A DNA stretch of 64,000 bases from Mitsuaria sp. GD03876 (GTDB lineage: Bacteria; Pseudomonadota; Gammaproteobacteria; Burkholderiales; Burkholderiaceae_C), in contig NZ_JAOCCU010000035.1 in NCBI RefSeq assembly GCF_029840635.1, positions 1 to 64,000 of the forward strand, given 5' to 3'. The notes under the pieces are model-generated. The model ran no database searches, was not told the DNA's origin, and worked only from the letters and a program-made list of their open reading frames with translations. The translations under genes and the position numbers were made by a program. Of the stretch, positions 8,149-17,617 are shown in pieces. The stretch's first letter is position 1. The number at the start of each line of letters is the position of its first letter.

Positions 8149-9786
8149 ATGAACGACATTCCCCAGGATGCCGAGGCGGTCTTGCGGCTGGCGGCGCAGT
8201 CCATGTTCGACGTGCTCGCCAGCACGGCGCAGGGCGCGATGGTGGTCAACCGCGAGCACCGCGTCGTCTGGATCAGCGAGGGCTACAAGCGCTTCCTGCC
8301 GGCGCTGGGCCTGCGGGACGAATCGGAGTTCGTCGGCCGCCTCGTCGAGGAGGTCGTCCCCAACACGCTGATGGCGCAGGTCATCGACACCGGCCAACCC
8401 ATCCTGGTGGACCTGCTGACCAACAAGGCGGGCACCTTCCTGGTCAGCCGGCTGCCGCTGCGGGGGCCGGACGGCGATGTCATCGGCGCCATGGGCATGG
8501 TCCTGCTGGACCACCCCGAGACGACGATGCAGCCGCTGATGAACAAGTTCGCGTGCCTGCAGGCGGAGCTCGACGAGACGCGCCGGCAACTGGCGGCGGA
8601 GCAGTCGCGCAACCGGCGGCCCAAGCACCGGATCATCGATTTCATCGGGACCAGCGCGGCGGCGGTGGAGGCCAAGCGACAGGCGCGGCGGGTCGCGCAG
8701 GCCGACGCGACGGTGCTGCTGCTGGGCGAGACGGGGACGGGCAAGGAGCTGCTCGCGCATGCGATCCACGCGGCGTCGCGGCGGGCGGGCCGGCCGCTGG
8801 TGTCGGTGAACATCGCGGCCGTGCCGGAGACCTTGCTGGAGGCGGAGTTCTTCGGTGTCGCGCCGGGCGCGTACACCGGCGCCGAGCGCAAGGGCCGGGA
8901 CGGCAAGTTCCGGCTGGCCGATGGCGGGACCTTGTTCCTGGACGAGATCGGCGACATGCCGCCGGCGCTGCAGGCCAAGCTGCTGCGGGTGCTGCAGGAG
9001 CAGGAGCTCGAGCCGCTGGGCAGCAACGAGGTGGTGAAGGTCGACGTGCGGGTGATCGCGGCGACCAGTCGGGATCTCGAGGCGATGGTGCGGCGTGGTG
9101 AGTTCCGCGCGGACCTCTTCTACCGATTGCACGTGCTGCCGATCCGTCTGCCGACGTTGCGCGAGCGTCCCGAGGACATCGAGGCGCTGGTGGAGGTGTT
9201 GCTGGAGGAGATCGCGCGCCGCAGCGGCCTGGCGCCGAAGACGCTGAGCGCGGCGGCGCTGCGGGTGTTGATGGCGCGTTCCTGGCCGGGCAATGTGCGC
9301 GAGCTGCGCAACGTGCTCGAGCAGGCCTTCCTCATGAGTGACGACGGCCAACTCGAGCCGAGGCACTTCGGCCTCTCCGATCCCGCCACTCCCACTCCCA
9401 CCCCAACGCTCACGCCCGCGTCCACGTCCACGTCCACGTCCACGTCCACGTCCACGCCGATGCCCACTCCCTCTTCGTCGATCACAGCGAGTGATGCGGA
9501 CGCTCCGGGGACCGGTGCCCCTCCGAGCGACCTTCCGAGCGTGCGGAGGAGTGGGAGCGAGGAGGGGCACCGGTTTCCGGAGCGTGGGCTCGGTCCCTTG
9601 CACGAGCGGGGGCTCGGCCCCTCTCCGGGCCTCCCCGCCCGAAAAGCAGAACTGGAGCGCGCCGCCATCGCGCAGGCCTTGCAGCGCACCAACGGCAACC
9701 GTGTCGCCGCGGCCAGGCTGTTGGCGATCTCCCGGGCGACGCTCTACGAGAAGTTGGCGAAGTACCCTGAATTGGCTTCGGGCTGA
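8149..9786 (+). CDS. Sigma-54-dependent activator (PAS, AAA+, Fis-type HTH)
   Basis: A 545-residue bacterial enhancer-binding protein. Residues about 10-130 form a PAS-like sensor of RocR/PrpR-neighbour type. The AAA+ domain follows: Walker A GETGTGKE (193-200), the sigma-54 contact loop GAYTGA near residue 240 (Tyr in place of the common Phe, which is tolerated), Walker B LFLDEIGD, and the arginine-finger region [18 protein letters not shown] Fis-type helix-turn-helix closes the protein ([20 protein letters not shown]). Between AAA+ and HTH lies an unusually long low-complexity linker (about residues 410-500) with an ST repeat. AGGAG precedes ATG 8149. It is divergent from the Bug-matB pair, its likely target. 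Confidence 0.92.
   Translation: MNDIPQDAEAVLRLAAQSMFDVLASTAQGAMVVNREHRVVWISEGYKRFLPALGLRDESEFVGRLVEEVVPNTLMAQVIDTGQPILVDLLTNKAGTFLVSRLPLRGPDGDVIGAMGMVLLDHPETTMQPLMNKFACLQAELDETRRQLAAEQSRNRRPKHRIIDFIGTSAAAVEAKRQARRVAQADATVLLLGETGTGKELLAHAIHAASRRAGRPLVSVNIAAVPETLLEAEFFGVAPGAYTGAERKGRDGKFRLADGGTLFLDEIGDMPPALQAKLLRVLQEQELEPLGSNEVVKVDVRVIAATSRDLEAMVRRGEFRADLFYRLHVLPIRLPTLRERPEDIEALVEVLLEEIARRSGLAPKTLSAAALRVLMARSWPGNVRELRNVLEQAFLMSDDGQLEPRHFGLSDPATPTPTPTLTPASTSTSTSTSTSTPMPTPSSSITASDADAPGTGAPPSDLPSVRRSGSEEGHRFPERGLGPLHERGLGPSPGLPARKAELERAAIAQALQRTNGNRVAAARLLAISRATLYEKLAKYPELASG
9421..9456 (+). repeat. Hexamer tandem repeat (TCCACG x6) within the activator gene
   Basis: Six perfect in-frame copies of TCCACG encode alternating Ser-Thr in the linker between the AAA+ and HTH domains. 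Because the unit is six bases, copy-number slippage would change linker length without breaking the frame. Confidence 0.9.
9501..9584. repeat. 24-bp-armed inverted repeat within the activator linker
   Basis: Positions 9501-9524 and 9561-9584 are complementary in 22 of 24 bases, with a 36-base loop. The element lies inside the coding sequence of the activator linker and is followed by two near-direct copies of GGGCTCGG-YCCCT. It looks like an intergenic hairpin repeat that entered a gene. Confidence 0.8.
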
Positions 9787-9962
9787 CGCGTACGCCAAAG
9801 CCCGGGGTGTTGGCGCCCCGTCACATCGTCACGTTTGGCCTGTGTTCATGGGCTTCATCGAGGGTTCCGGGCCTTGTCGGACGCCGTGCGCCGTGCGCAT
9901 ATTGCGGGGACAGGGAATCACGACGACGAGGACCGGCTTCACCGGCCCGCTCAGGAGACACC

Positions 9963-11591
9963 ATGAACACGCTGACCACGACCGCTGGCGCGACCTTCAC
10001 CGGCGCGGACGCGGCCCGTCCTTCCGCTGCCGCGCCTCGTTCCGGACGCCGGGCCTGGACGCTCGCGACGAAGTTGCGTGTCGCCGTGCTGGCGGCGGTG
10101 ATCGGTTTCGTCGTGCTGGTGATGTGGCTGAGCCACCGATCCGCGATGAGCTTGCTGGACGTGAAGATGATCACGACGGTCGAGCAGGTGAAGAACGCCG
10201 AGCAGATCGCCAAGAAGTATTTCGACCGCATCGGGGCTGGCGGCCTGAGCGAGGCGGATGCGAAGAAGCAGGCGGCGGCGGAGATCGGGAAGATCCGTTA
10301 CTCGGGCAACGAGTATTTGTGGATCAACGACATGACGCCCAAGATGGTCATGCATCCGATCAAGCCGGAGCTGAACGACAAGGACCTGTCGGGCAACAAG
10401 GACCCGAACGGGCTGAAGCTGTTCGTGGCCTTCGTCGACACGGTGAAGGCGCAGGGCGCGGGCTTCGTCGACTACCTGTGGCCCAAGCCGGGCGCGAAGG
10501 ATCCGGAGCCCAAGCGGTCCTACGTCGCGGGCTTCAAGCCGTGGGGTTGGGTCATCGGTTCGGGCGTGTACATCGACGACGTCTCGGCGATCGCTCGGCG
10601 TGACGCGATGGTCGCGCTGGGGCTGGTGATCGCGGTGGGCCTGGGCGCGCTGATCGCGGTCGAATGGTTCGCGCGCGGCTTGAAGCGGCGGCTCGGCCAG
10701 ATGCGCGAGGTCGTGGAGGCGGTGGCCAATGGCGACCTGCGGGCGCAGGTGGTGGGCAGCGGCGGCATGGGCAGCGACGAGATCGGCGAGGTGCTGACGC
10801 AGGTCGCCGCGATGCAGGGGCGGCTCAGCGACCTGGTGCGCGCGATCCGCGACGCGACGGATTCGATCCAGCATGCGTCGCGCGAGGTCGCGATGGGCAG
10901 CCAGGACCTGTCGCAGCGCAGCGAGCAAGCGGCCTCCAGCCTGCAGCAGACGGCGGCGTCGATGCAGGAGCTGACGCAGCGGGTGACGCATTCGGCGGAA
11001 GCCGCGCACCAGACCAATCAGCTGGCCATCGGCGCGGCGGACCGGGCGAAGCTCGGCGCGGACGTGATGGGCGAGGTCGTGCAGACGATGGACGGCATCG
11101 CCGGCGCCAGCCGCAAGATCGCCGACATCATCTCGGTCATCGACGGCGTGGCGTTCCAGACCAACATCCTGGCGCTGAACGCGGCGGTCGAGGCCGCACG
11201 TGCCGGCGAGCAGGGCCGCGGGTTCGCGGTCGTCGCCAGCGAGGTGCGGGCGCTGGCGCAGCGCAGCGCCAACGCGGCCAAGGAGATCAAGGCGTTGATC
11301 AGCGATTCGGTCTCGCGCGTCGACGCGGGCAGCGCGCAGGTCGGCCGCGCGGGCGAGGCGATGGGGCAGATCCTGCAGTCGGTCCAGCAGGTCAGCGGCA
11401 CCGTCGCGGAGATCAGCCAATCCAGCGCCGGCCAGTCCGACGGGCTGGCGCAGATCAACACGGCGGTCCGCCACCTGGACGACATGACGCAGCAGAACGC
11501 CGCGCTGGTCGAGGAGACGGCGGCGGCGGCCGAGTCGCTGCAGCAGCAGGCGCGACTGCTCAACGAGCAGGTGGCGACGTTCCGGACCTGA
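9963..11591 (+). CDS. Methyl-accepting chemotaxis protein with single-Cache sensor
   Basis: A 542-residue chemoreceptor. The first transmembrane helix is at about residues 35-57. A periplasmic single-Cache domain follows, with [23 protein letters not shown] and a [11 protein letters not shown] end. The second transmembrane helix is at about 218-240, then HAMP, then the cytoplasmic signalling domain with the highly conserved hairpin tip [33 protein letters not shown]. No C-terminal CheR-docking pentapeptide is seen. This Cache subtype commonly senses small carboxylates. It has its own promoter region of about 175 bp and a terminator behind it. Confidence 0.93.
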   Translation: MNTLTTTAGATFTGADAARPSAAAPRSGRRAWTLATKLRVAVLAAVIGFVVLVMWLSHRSAMSLLDVKMITTVEQVKNAEQIAKKYFDRIGAGGLSEADAKKQAAAEIGKIRYSGNEYLWINDMTPKMVMHPIKPELNDKDLSGNKDPNGLKLFVAFVDTVKAQGAGFVDYLWPKPGAKDPEPKRSYVAGFKPWGWVIGSGVYIDDVSAIARRDAMVALGLVIAVGLGALIAVEWFARGLKRRLGQMREVVEAVANGDLRAQVVGSGGMGSDEIGEVLTQVAAMQGRLSDLVRAIRDATDSIQHASREVAMGSQDLSQRSEQAASSLQQTAASMQELTQRVTHSAEAAHQTNQLAIGAADRAKLGADVMGEVVQTMDGIAGASRKIADIISVIDGVAFQTNILALNAAVEAARAGEQGRGFAVVASEVRALAQRSANAAKEIKALISDSVSRVDAGSAQVGRAGEAMGQILQSVQQVSGTVAEISQSSAGQSDGLAQINTAVRHLDDMTQQNAALVEETAAAAESLQQQARLLNEQVATFRT

Positions 11592-11611
11592 TCCCGCGCA
11601 CGGCCCCTCCG

Positions 11612-11650
11612 GCCCCGGCCCACCGATCCAGGGGGGACCGGGGCTTTTCC
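11612..11650 (+). terminator. Rho-independent terminator of the chemoreceptor gene
   Basis: GCCCCGG (11612-11618) pairs with CCGGGGC (11638-11644) and is followed directly by TTTT. It begins 20 bases after the chemoreceptor stop codon. Confidence 0.65.
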
Positions 11651-11738
11651 TCGTGATGCCGCGATTGCGCGGCTCGTGACCGGACGTTACAAACGCCGGC
11701 ACAACGAGTCGGCCCGGAGCGGCCGCGAGGGAGGGTGA

Positions 11739-14090
11739 ATGATCAGATCCCGGACGTGGATGGCGGCGGCCTGCCTGTCGCTGACCGGTTGCGCGATGGT
11801 GTCCAAGAGCGTCGAGCAGAGCATCACGCTGTCCGACTCCTGCGACCAGTTGACCCAGCAGAAGCACGCGGCGGTGACGCTGGGCCAGTCCAACTTCGTC
11901 GAGCTGCTGCGGGCCCGCTTGCTGGCCACCACGTCCTGCCTCGACGCGAGCGGCCAGCTGGTCCGCGCGGGGCTGACGGAATGCGCGCTGTCCCAGATCC
12001 AGGCTCGCGCGATGGACGCCAAGACGCTTGAGGCCTTGCAAGAGGCGCAGCTCAAGGCGAAGGGCGGGAAGGACACGGCGGACGCGCAGATCCAGCAGAT
12101 CAAGGGGCCACTCCAGGATCTGGCGAAGACGGTCGTCGCCAGCAACCAGGCGATCGACGGGCATCTAACGGCCCTGGGGGAATCGCTCGACGCGCTCTGC
12201 GGGGATCCGAAGGAGGTGCGCAGCGTGGCCCACTTCTCGAGGTGCTACATCAGCCTGGTCCAACGCGGCCAGGCGGCGCCCGTCGTGGAGCAGGGCGCGA
12301 GCGCCGCGGCCACCGTGCTCGCGGACCAGCAGCGCGCGATCAAGGCGGTGCAGGGCATCGGCGCGGCGCTGGCCGGTCTCCAGGGGGCCGTCAACCAAGC
12401 CCGCGGTCAACTGACCGTCGTCGCCAACGACGCCTCGGCGGTCCAGCAGGCGCTGGCGTCCGATGTCGCGCTCTACGCGAGCACTGTCGATCGTTTCGTC
12501 GCCGACGCGCGCAGCGCCCTGACCGGCGACCTGACCGCGATGACCGGCGACGCGCTGGTGGCCAGCCTGACCTACCAGAAGGCGTATCGCCTCTTCGACT
12601 TCATCGACCAGGGGCTATTGCCCGTCGAGACCCTGCTGAACCGCGCGGACGACAAGGTGTACGGGGCGGTGTCCCTGACCATGGCCTTCACGGTCGATTC
12701 ACTGCAGGCCGGCACGTCGCGGGCGCTCGAGACGGTCGTGAAACAGCGCCCGGCCTTTCCCTGGTCGGCCGAGGCGAGAGCCCGGCTGACGCAAGAGGAG
12801 CAGGCGAAGGCGGACCGCGTCCTCAAGGCCGTCTGGATTCCATTGGGACTGGCGGCCTGCGAGCGGCTCGGGGATCCGAAGGTGGTGCGCAAGAGTCCGA
12901 CGCTGGAACCCTTCTTCGAGCGCGGACTGGTGGAGGCCGTGCAGAGCGCGTTGAAGGAGGCCAGGAGCAACGCGGGCGTCGAACGCGTGCGCCTGGCCGA
13001 GGAACTGCGGCAGGCGAAGGAAGCGAAGCGGCAGGTCACGAGCGAAGGGCCGGGCGTGCCCGTGATCTTCGCGGCGGCAACCCCGGTGGCGCCCCCGCTC
13101 GAGGCCGAGGACTTCAATGCCGGCTTGCTCCAGACCTTCGTGTCGTCGCAATGGGCGATGCGGCAGGCCATGAGCCGGGTGGCGCCGGGACCCGCGATCG
13201 CGGAGGACAAGGCCAGCGGCAGGAAGGTCGCCGAATACCTGGTGTCCACCGCCGAGGAGCCGCTGGTGCGCCGCGCGGCGCTGTCGCTGAGCGCGTCGCT
13301 GGCGGGCGGCGATCCGGTGTCGCGGGAGGGCGTCCCCTTCTCGCCGGCCCTCGCGAGCGCGGCCGCCTCGTCGCTCGCGATGGCGAGCTCGGTCGCCACG
13401 GCCTCCGCGAGCGCCACGGTGACCAACACGCAGCACCTCACCATGACGCCCTGGGGCCCGCCGCCGCCGGACGCCCCCCGCCCGCCGCCTGACATCGTCA
13501 CGACCGCGCCGCGCATGGCGCCGCTCGACCTGTGCGCCGCGTTGCCCGGCGCGATCGGCTGCAAGTCGCTGGGCGAGCACGGCTATCGCCTCGACATCGG
13601 CGCCTTCCCGCAGAACGACTATCGCGACGACGACATGCGGCAGATGCTCACGTCGATCGGGCGCATGGTCGCGGCCAGCGGCGCGGACTTCGACGCGCAA
13701 GTCATCGGACGCGCCTCGACGCCGCGGTTCGATTGCTTCAAGGCGTCGAGCTGGCAAGGCGGCGACGGGCTCGAGGTGAAGAAGTCGGACGAGGCCGCGG
13801 GAAGCAAGACCTATGTCTTCGCCGCGAAGGGCGTGTCCGCCGGCGCGCCGATCGCCGCGGTCTGCCGCCGCGGCTCGTCGCAAGCCGACGGCAATCGCGT
13901 CCTGGCGCTCGCCCGTGCCGCCTGGGCCGCGGGCGTCCTGAACAACGCGAGGATCCGGATCTCCTCCGACGACGTGACCGGCGTGGGCAGCCTGCTGGCC
14001 AAGCCCCCCAACTCCGCGGCCGATCGCGGCATCACCGTGCTGCTGATCCGCCGGCCGTCGTCCGGCCTGGCGAGCGCCGCCACCCGCTGA
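11739..14090 (+). CDS. Large unknown lipoprotein with possible OmpA-like C-terminus
   Basis: A 783-residue protein with a lipoprotein signal peptide; the lipobox LTGC puts the lipidated cysteine near residue 18. Residues about 25-450 are almost wholly alpha-helical, Ala/Gln/Lys rich and coiled-coil-like. A Ser/Ala-rich stretch and a proline-rich hinge (about 565-595) follow. The last 180 residues resemble an OmpA-type peptidoglycan-binding fold: a beta-strand with DIGAFPQNDYRDDD, a VIGRAS segment, then NRVLALARAAWAAGVL and a final ITVLLIRRP strand. Similarity is by pattern only. GAGGGAGGG precedes ATG 11739. It probably tethers the outer membrane to the cell wall or spans the periplasm; I do not recognise the family. 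Confidence 0.7.
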   Translation: MIRSRTWMAAACLSLTGCAMVSKSVEQSITLSDSCDQLTQQKHAAVTLGQSNFVELLRARLLATTSCLDASGQLVRAGLTECALSQIQARAMDAKTLEALQEAQLKAKGGKDTADAQIQQIKGPLQDLAKTVVASNQAIDGHLTALGESLDALCGDPKEVRSVAHFSRCYISLVQRGQAAPVVEQGASAAATVLADQQRAIKAVQGIGAALAGLQGAVNQARGQLTVVANDASAVQQALASDVALYASTVDRFVADARSALTGDLTAMTGDALVASLTYQKAYRLFDFIDQGLLPVETLLNRADDKVYGAVSLTMAFTVDSLQAGTSRALETVVKQRPAFPWSAEARARLTQEEQAKADRVLKAVWIPLGLAACERLGDPKVVRKSPTLEPFFERGLVEAVQSALKEARSNAGVERVRLAEELRQAKEAKRQVTSEGPGVPVIFAAATPVAPPLEAEDFNAGLLQTFVSSQWAMRQAMSRVAPGPAIAEDKASGRKVAEYLVSTAEEPLVRRAALSLSASLAGGDPVSREGVPFSPALASAAASSLAMASSVATASASATVTNTQHLTMTPWGPPPPDAPRPPPDIVTTAPRMAPLDLCAALPGAIGCKSLGEHGYRLDIGAFPQNDYRDDDMRQMLTSIGRMVAASGADFDAQVIGRASTPRFDCFKASSWQGGDGLEVKKSDEAAGSKTYVFAAKGVSAGAPIAAVCRRGSSQADGNRVLALARAAWAAGVLNNARIRISSDDVTGVGSLLAKPPNSAADRGITVLLIRRPSSGLASAATR

Positions 14091-14098
14091 CGATCGCC

Positions 14099-14135
14099 CT
14101 GTCCGGACCCCAGACACTGACTGGAATCCGGACAG
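14099..14135. promoter_or_regulatory. Upstream activator site 1: CTGTCCGGA inverted repeat
   Basis: CTGTCCGGA (14099-14107) and TCCGGACAG (14127-14135) are perfect complements separated by 19 bases. The centre is about 137 bp upstream of the -24 element at 14254, a normal distance for a sigma-54 enhancer site. Confidence 0.6.
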
Positions 14136-14158
14136 CCTTCCGTTCGCCACCGCACGCC

Positions 14159-14179
14159 GCTGTCTGGATCCCGGACAGC
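14159..14179. promoter_or_regulatory. Upstream activator site 2: CTGTC-type palindrome
   Basis: GCTGTCTGGA (14159-14168) and CCCGGACAGC (14170-14179) match in 8 of 10 positions as an inverted repeat and reuse the half-site of the preceding repeat. The centres of the two sites are about 52 bp apart, close to five helical turns, so both would lie on the same DNA face. Confidence 0.6.
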
Positions 14180-14252
14180 GGCGTCGTCGTTTCCGGCGGC
14201 TGGAGCGGTCCTTCGCGGCCGATCGGGCGCATGCCCCGCGGGTTCTCCCGGA

Positions 14253-14268
14253 CGGCACGGCCCTTGCG
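14253..14268 (+). promoter_or_regulatory. Sigma-54 (-24/-12) promoter of the transport operon
   Basis: GGCAC (14254-14258), five bases, then TTGC (14264-14267) reproduces the RpoN consensus TGGCAC-N5-TTGCA in all core positions with exact GG-to-GC spacing. Transcription would start near 14279, about 47 bases before the substrate-binding protein start codon. Confidence 0.8.
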
Positions 14269-14325
14269 AAGGAAGCGGGCCGAGACCGGCGTCCGACCGG
14301 TCCGATCCCCCAGGAGACACGACCC

Positions 14326-15540
14326 ATGACCCATGGTTTCCTCCGCGCCGCGGCCGGCGCGGCGCTGGCGCTGACCGTCGCGCTGCCCGCCTCGCTGATC
14401 GCCGTCGCGCCCGCGCTGGCCCAGGGCAAGGACATCCGCATCGCGCATGTCTACAGCCGCACCGGCCCGCTCGAGGCCTACGGCAAGCAGACGCAGACCG
14501 GCTTCCTGATGGGCCTGGACTACGCCACCGGCGGCACCATGACCGTCGCGGGCCGCAAGCTGGTCGTCATCGAGAAGGACGACCAGGGCAAGCCCGATGT
14601 CGGCAAGAGTTTGCTGGCCGCCGCCTACGGCGACGACAAGGCCGACATCGCCGTCGGGCCCTCGTCGTCCGGCGTCGCGCTCGCGCTGCTGCCCGTCGCC
14701 GAGGAGTACAAGAAGATCCTGCTCGTCGAGCCCGCCGTCGCCGACTCCATCACCGGCGACAAGTGGAACAAATACATCTTCCGCACCGGCCGCAACAGCT
14801 CGCAGGACGCGATCTCCAACGCGGTCGCGCTGGACCGGCCCGGCACCGTGATCGCGACGCTGGCGCAGGACTATGCCTTCGGCCGGGACGGCGTGAAGGC
14901 GTTCAAGGACGCCATCAAGAAGGCCAAGGTCGTGCACGAGGAGTACCTGCCGACGACCACCACCGACTTCACCGCCGGCGCGCAGCGGCTGATCGACCGG
15001 CTCAAGGACCAGCCCGGCCGCAAGGTGATCTTCATCATCTGGGCCGGTGCCGGGAACCCGTTCAAGATCGCCGACCTCGACCTGAAGCGCCATGGCATCG
15101 AGATCGCCACCGGCGGCAACATCCTGCCCGCGATGGCCGCCTACAAGGCGCTGCCCGGCATGGAGGGCGCGACCTACTACTACTTCGGCATGCCGAAGAA
15201 TCCGGTCAACGAGTGGCTGGTCGCCAATCACTACAAGCAGTTCAAGGCGCCGCCCGACTTCTTCACCGCCGGCGGCATGAGCGCGGCGATCGCCATCGTC
15301 GAGGCGCTCAAGAAGACCGGCGGCGACACGGCCACCAACACCCTCATCAAGGCGATGGAGGGCATGAGCTTCGAGACGCCCAAGGGGCGGATGACCTTCC
15401 GTCCCGAGGACCACCAGGCGCTGCAGTCGATGTACCACTTCAAGATCAAGGTCGATCCCGCCTTCGCCTGGGGCGTGCCGGAGTTGGTCCGCGAGATCAA
15501 GCCCGAGGAAATGACCATCCCGATCCGCAACAGACGTTGA
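14326..15540 (+). CDS. ABC transporter substrate-binding protein (LivJ-like)
   Basis: A 404-residue periplasmic receptor of the Peripla_BP_6 type, used by hydrophobic amino-acid (HAAT) importers and their relatives. A signal peptide of about 32 residues ends at ALAQ. It is followed by IRIAHVYSRTGPLEAYGKQ, the family opening, and an ADIAVGPSSSGVALALLPVAEE segment that corresponds to the ligand-pocket serines. Family members bind branched-chain amino acids, amides, aromatic acids or short acids, so substrate cannot be read from sequence. CAGGAG precedes ATG 14326. It is the first gene of the sigma-54 operon. Confidence 0.9.
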   Translation: MTHGFLRAAAGAALALTVALPASLIAVAPALAQGKDIRIAHVYSRTGPLEAYGKQTQTGFLMGLDYATGGTMTVAGRKLVVIEKDDQGKPDVGKSLLAAAYGDDKADIAVGPSSSGVALALLPVAEEYKKILLVEPAVADSITGDKWNKYIFRTGRNSSQDAISNAVALDRPGTVIATLAQDYAFGRDGVKAFKDAIKKAKVVHEEYLPTTTTDFTAGAQRLIDRLKDQPGRKVIFIIWAGAGNPFKIADLDLKRHGIEIATGGNILPAMAAYKALPGMEGATYYYFGMPKNPVNEWLVANHYKQFKAPPDFFTAGGMSAAIAIVEALKKTGGDTATNTLIKAMEGMSFETPKGRMTFRPEDHQALQSMYHFKIKVDPAFAWGVPELVREIKPEEMTIPIRNRR

Positions 15541-15591
15541 GCCGCGCGGCAGCCGCCGCGGGCGATACGCCGCTCTTCAAGGAGGTTTCCG

Positions 15592-16833
15592 ATGAAAACG
15601 AAGTCTTCCGTGGTGCGTTCCTTCGTCGCCGCCGCGGCGCTCGCCGCGGCGGGCCTGGCCCGCGCGGCCGTGCCGCTGCCGTCGCTCAACATCGACACGA
15701 GCGCGATCACCGTCTCCGGCCTGTCCTCCGGCGGCTTCATGGCCAACCAGCTCGGATACGCCTATTCATCGACATTCAAGGGCGTCGGCGTTTTCGCCGC
15801 CGGCCCCTACATGTGCGCCGGGCACAGCACCTACACGTCCTGCATGTACAACGCGACGATCTCGCCATCGATGCTCAGCACGATGCAGGCCGACCTCAAC
15901 AACTGGAGCGGCACCGCGATCGACGCCAAGAGCAACGTCGCGGCGCAGAAGGTCTACCTGTTCGTCGGCACCAGCGACACCACCGTCGGCCCCAACCCGA
16001 TGAACGCGGTGCAGACCCAGTACCTGAACAACGGCGTCACCGCCGCCAACCTCGAATACGTCCAGCGCAGCGGCACCGCCCATGTGCTGCCGACCGACTT
16101 CGACGCCACCGGCAACAACAGCTGCGGCACCAGCGCCTCGCCCTACATCGCCAACTGCGGCTATGACGGCGCCAAGGCGGTGCTCACCAAGCTCTACGGC
16201 ACGCTGAACCCGCGCAACAACAGCCCGGCGGCCGCCAACTTCATCGAGTTCAACCAGGCCGAGTTCAGCACCAACCCCGGCCTGGCCGCCACCGGCTGGG
16301 CCTACGTGCCGGCCGACTGCGCCGCCGGCCAGGCCTGCAAGCTGCACGTCGCGCTGCACGGCTGCCAGCAGAACACCGCCACCATCGGCGACAAGTTCGT
16401 CCGCAACACCGGCTACGCCCGCTGGGCCGACACCAACCGCATCGTGGTGCTGTTCCCGCAGACGAAGGTGGACAACACCTCGCGCTCGACCGCCGCCAGC
16501 GGCCTGCTGCCCAATCCGAACGGCTGCTGGGACTGGATCGGCTGGTACGGCTCCAACTTCGCGCAGAAGGCCGGCGTGCAGGCCGCGGCGATCAAGGCGA
16601 TGGTGGACCGCCTGGCCGGCGGCACGACCGGCAATCCCGGCGATCCCGGCACGCCGGCGACCTGCTTCACCGCGTCGAACTACGCGCACACGCTGGCCGG
16701 CCGCGCCTACGCGCTGTGGGGACTGACCTACGCCAACGGCTCCAACGACGCGATGGGCCTGTGGAACATCTACCTCACCACGACCTTGAAGCAGACCGCT
16801 CCGAACTACTACGTGATCGGGTCCTGCCCCTGA
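15592..16833 (+). CDS. Secreted PHA-depolymerase-like esterase (catalytic domain type 2)
   Basis: A 413-residue exported alpha/beta hydrolase. A signal peptide of about 25 residues ends ARA. The lipase box GLSSGG is at about residue 43, near the N-terminus, as in type 2 short-chain-length polyhydroxyalkanoate depolymerases. Asp in LFVGTSDTTVGPNP and His in SGTAHVLPTDF are catalytic candidates. A second half with LHVALHGCQQ and NGCWDWIGWYG is also characteristic. A short glycine-proline linker (about 343-355) joins a C-terminal module of about 55 residues (CFTASNYAHTLAGRAYA), probably for binding. The perfect AAGGAGG 5 bases before the ATG predicts strong translation. It is placed between receptor and ATPase genes, an unusual position for a depolymerase. 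Confidence 0.88.
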   Translation: MKTKSSVVRSFVAAAALAAAGLARAAVPLPSLNIDTSAITVSGLSSGGFMANQLGYAYSSTFKGVGVFAAGPYMCAGHSTYTSCMYNATISPSMLSTMQADLNNWSGTAIDAKSNVAAQKVYLFVGTSDTTVGPNPMNAVQTQYLNNGVTAANLEYVQRSGTAHVLPTDFDATGNNSCGTSASPYIANCGYDGAKAVLTKLYGTLNPRNNSPAAANFIEFNQAEFSTNPGLAATGWAYVPADCAAGQACKLHVALHGCQQNTATIGDKFVRNTGYARWADTNRIVVLFPQTKVDNTSRSTAASGLLPNPNGCWDWIGWYGSNFAQKAGVQAAAIKAMVDRLAGGTTGNPGDPGTPATCFTASNYAHTLAGRAYALWGLTYANGSNDAMGLWNIYLTTTLKQTAPNYYVIGSCP

Positions 16834-16861
16834 CGGGGCCGGGCCGGGAGTCCTCCTTCGC

Positions 16862-17617
16862 ATGCTCGAGACCCGCGACCTCACCGTCCGATTCGGCGGC
16901 CACACGGCGGTGGACCGCGTCAGCTGCGCCTTCCATCCGGGCACGCTGACCGCCATCGTCGGCCCCAACGGGGCCGGCAAGACGACCTACTTCAACCTGA
17001 TCTCGGGCCAGCTCGGCGCGACCGCCGGCCGGGTGCTGCTCGACGGCGAGGACCTGACCCGGATGGCCGCGCCGCTGCGCACGCGGCGTGGCCTCGGTCG
17101 GGCCTTTCAGCTGACGCAGCTGTTCCCGACGCTCAGCGTGCTGGAGAACGTGCGGCTCGCGGTGCAGTCGCGCCGCGGCGAGGGCCTGCGGATGCTGTCG
17201 GTCTGGCTGCAGCACCGCGCGCTGATCGAGGAGGCGCATGCGATCGTCGAGCGGGTGCGCCTCGGCCACCGCGTCGACGCGCCGGCGGCGAGCCTGCCGC
17301 ACGGCGACCAGCGCAAGCTGGAGGTCGCGATGCTGATCGCGCTGCGGCCCAAGGTCTACCTGTTCGACGAACCCACCGCCGGCATGAGCGTCGACGAGGT
17401 GCCGGTGATCCTCGACCTGATCCGCGCGCTCAAGGCCGAGGGCGCGCACACGATCCTGCTGGTCGAGCACAAGATGGACGTGGTGCGTGAGCTGGCCGAT
17501 CGCATCGTCGTGCTGCACCAGGGGCAGCTCGTCGCGGACGGGGAGCCGGCCGCGGTGATCGCCTCGCCGGTGGTGCAGGGCGCCTACCTGGGCCTGGCGG
17601 TGCCGGAGGCGGCATGA
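16862..17617 (+). CDS. ABC transporter ATP-binding protein (LivG-like)
   Basis: A 251-residue cytoplasmic ATPase. Walker A is GPNGAGKTT near residue 38. The LivG-specific region RTRRGLGRAFQLTQLFPTLSVLENV follows. The signature is modified to LPHGDQRKLE, as usual in the LivG branch, and Walker B is VYLFDEPTAGM with an H-loop in LLVEHKMD. It starts 28 bp after the esterase gene, and its stop overlaps the next start (ATGA), so it is in one transcription unit with its neighbours. Confidence 0.92.
   Translation: MLETRDLTVRFGGHTAVDRVSCAFHPGTLTAIVGPNGAGKTTYFNLISGQLGATAGRVLLDGEDLTRMAAPLRTRRGLGRAFQLTQLFPTLSVLENVRLAVQSRRGEGLRMLSVWLQHRALIEEAHAIVERVRLGHRVDAPAASLPHGDQRKLEVAMLIALRPKVYLFDEPTAGMSVDEVPVILDLIRALKAEGAHTILLVEHKMDVVRELADRIVVLHQGQLVADGEPAAVIASPVVQGAYLGLAVPEAA

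Noticed and set aside
9421..9456. Short tandem repeat resembling a CRISPR or satellite
   Set aside because: Unit is six bases without spacers and lies in frame in a coding region.
14201..14216. Second possible sigma-54 box (TGGAGC ... TTCGC)
   Set aside because: The GG-to-GC distance is off by one base and the -12 GC is displaced; the box at 14254-14267 fits far better.
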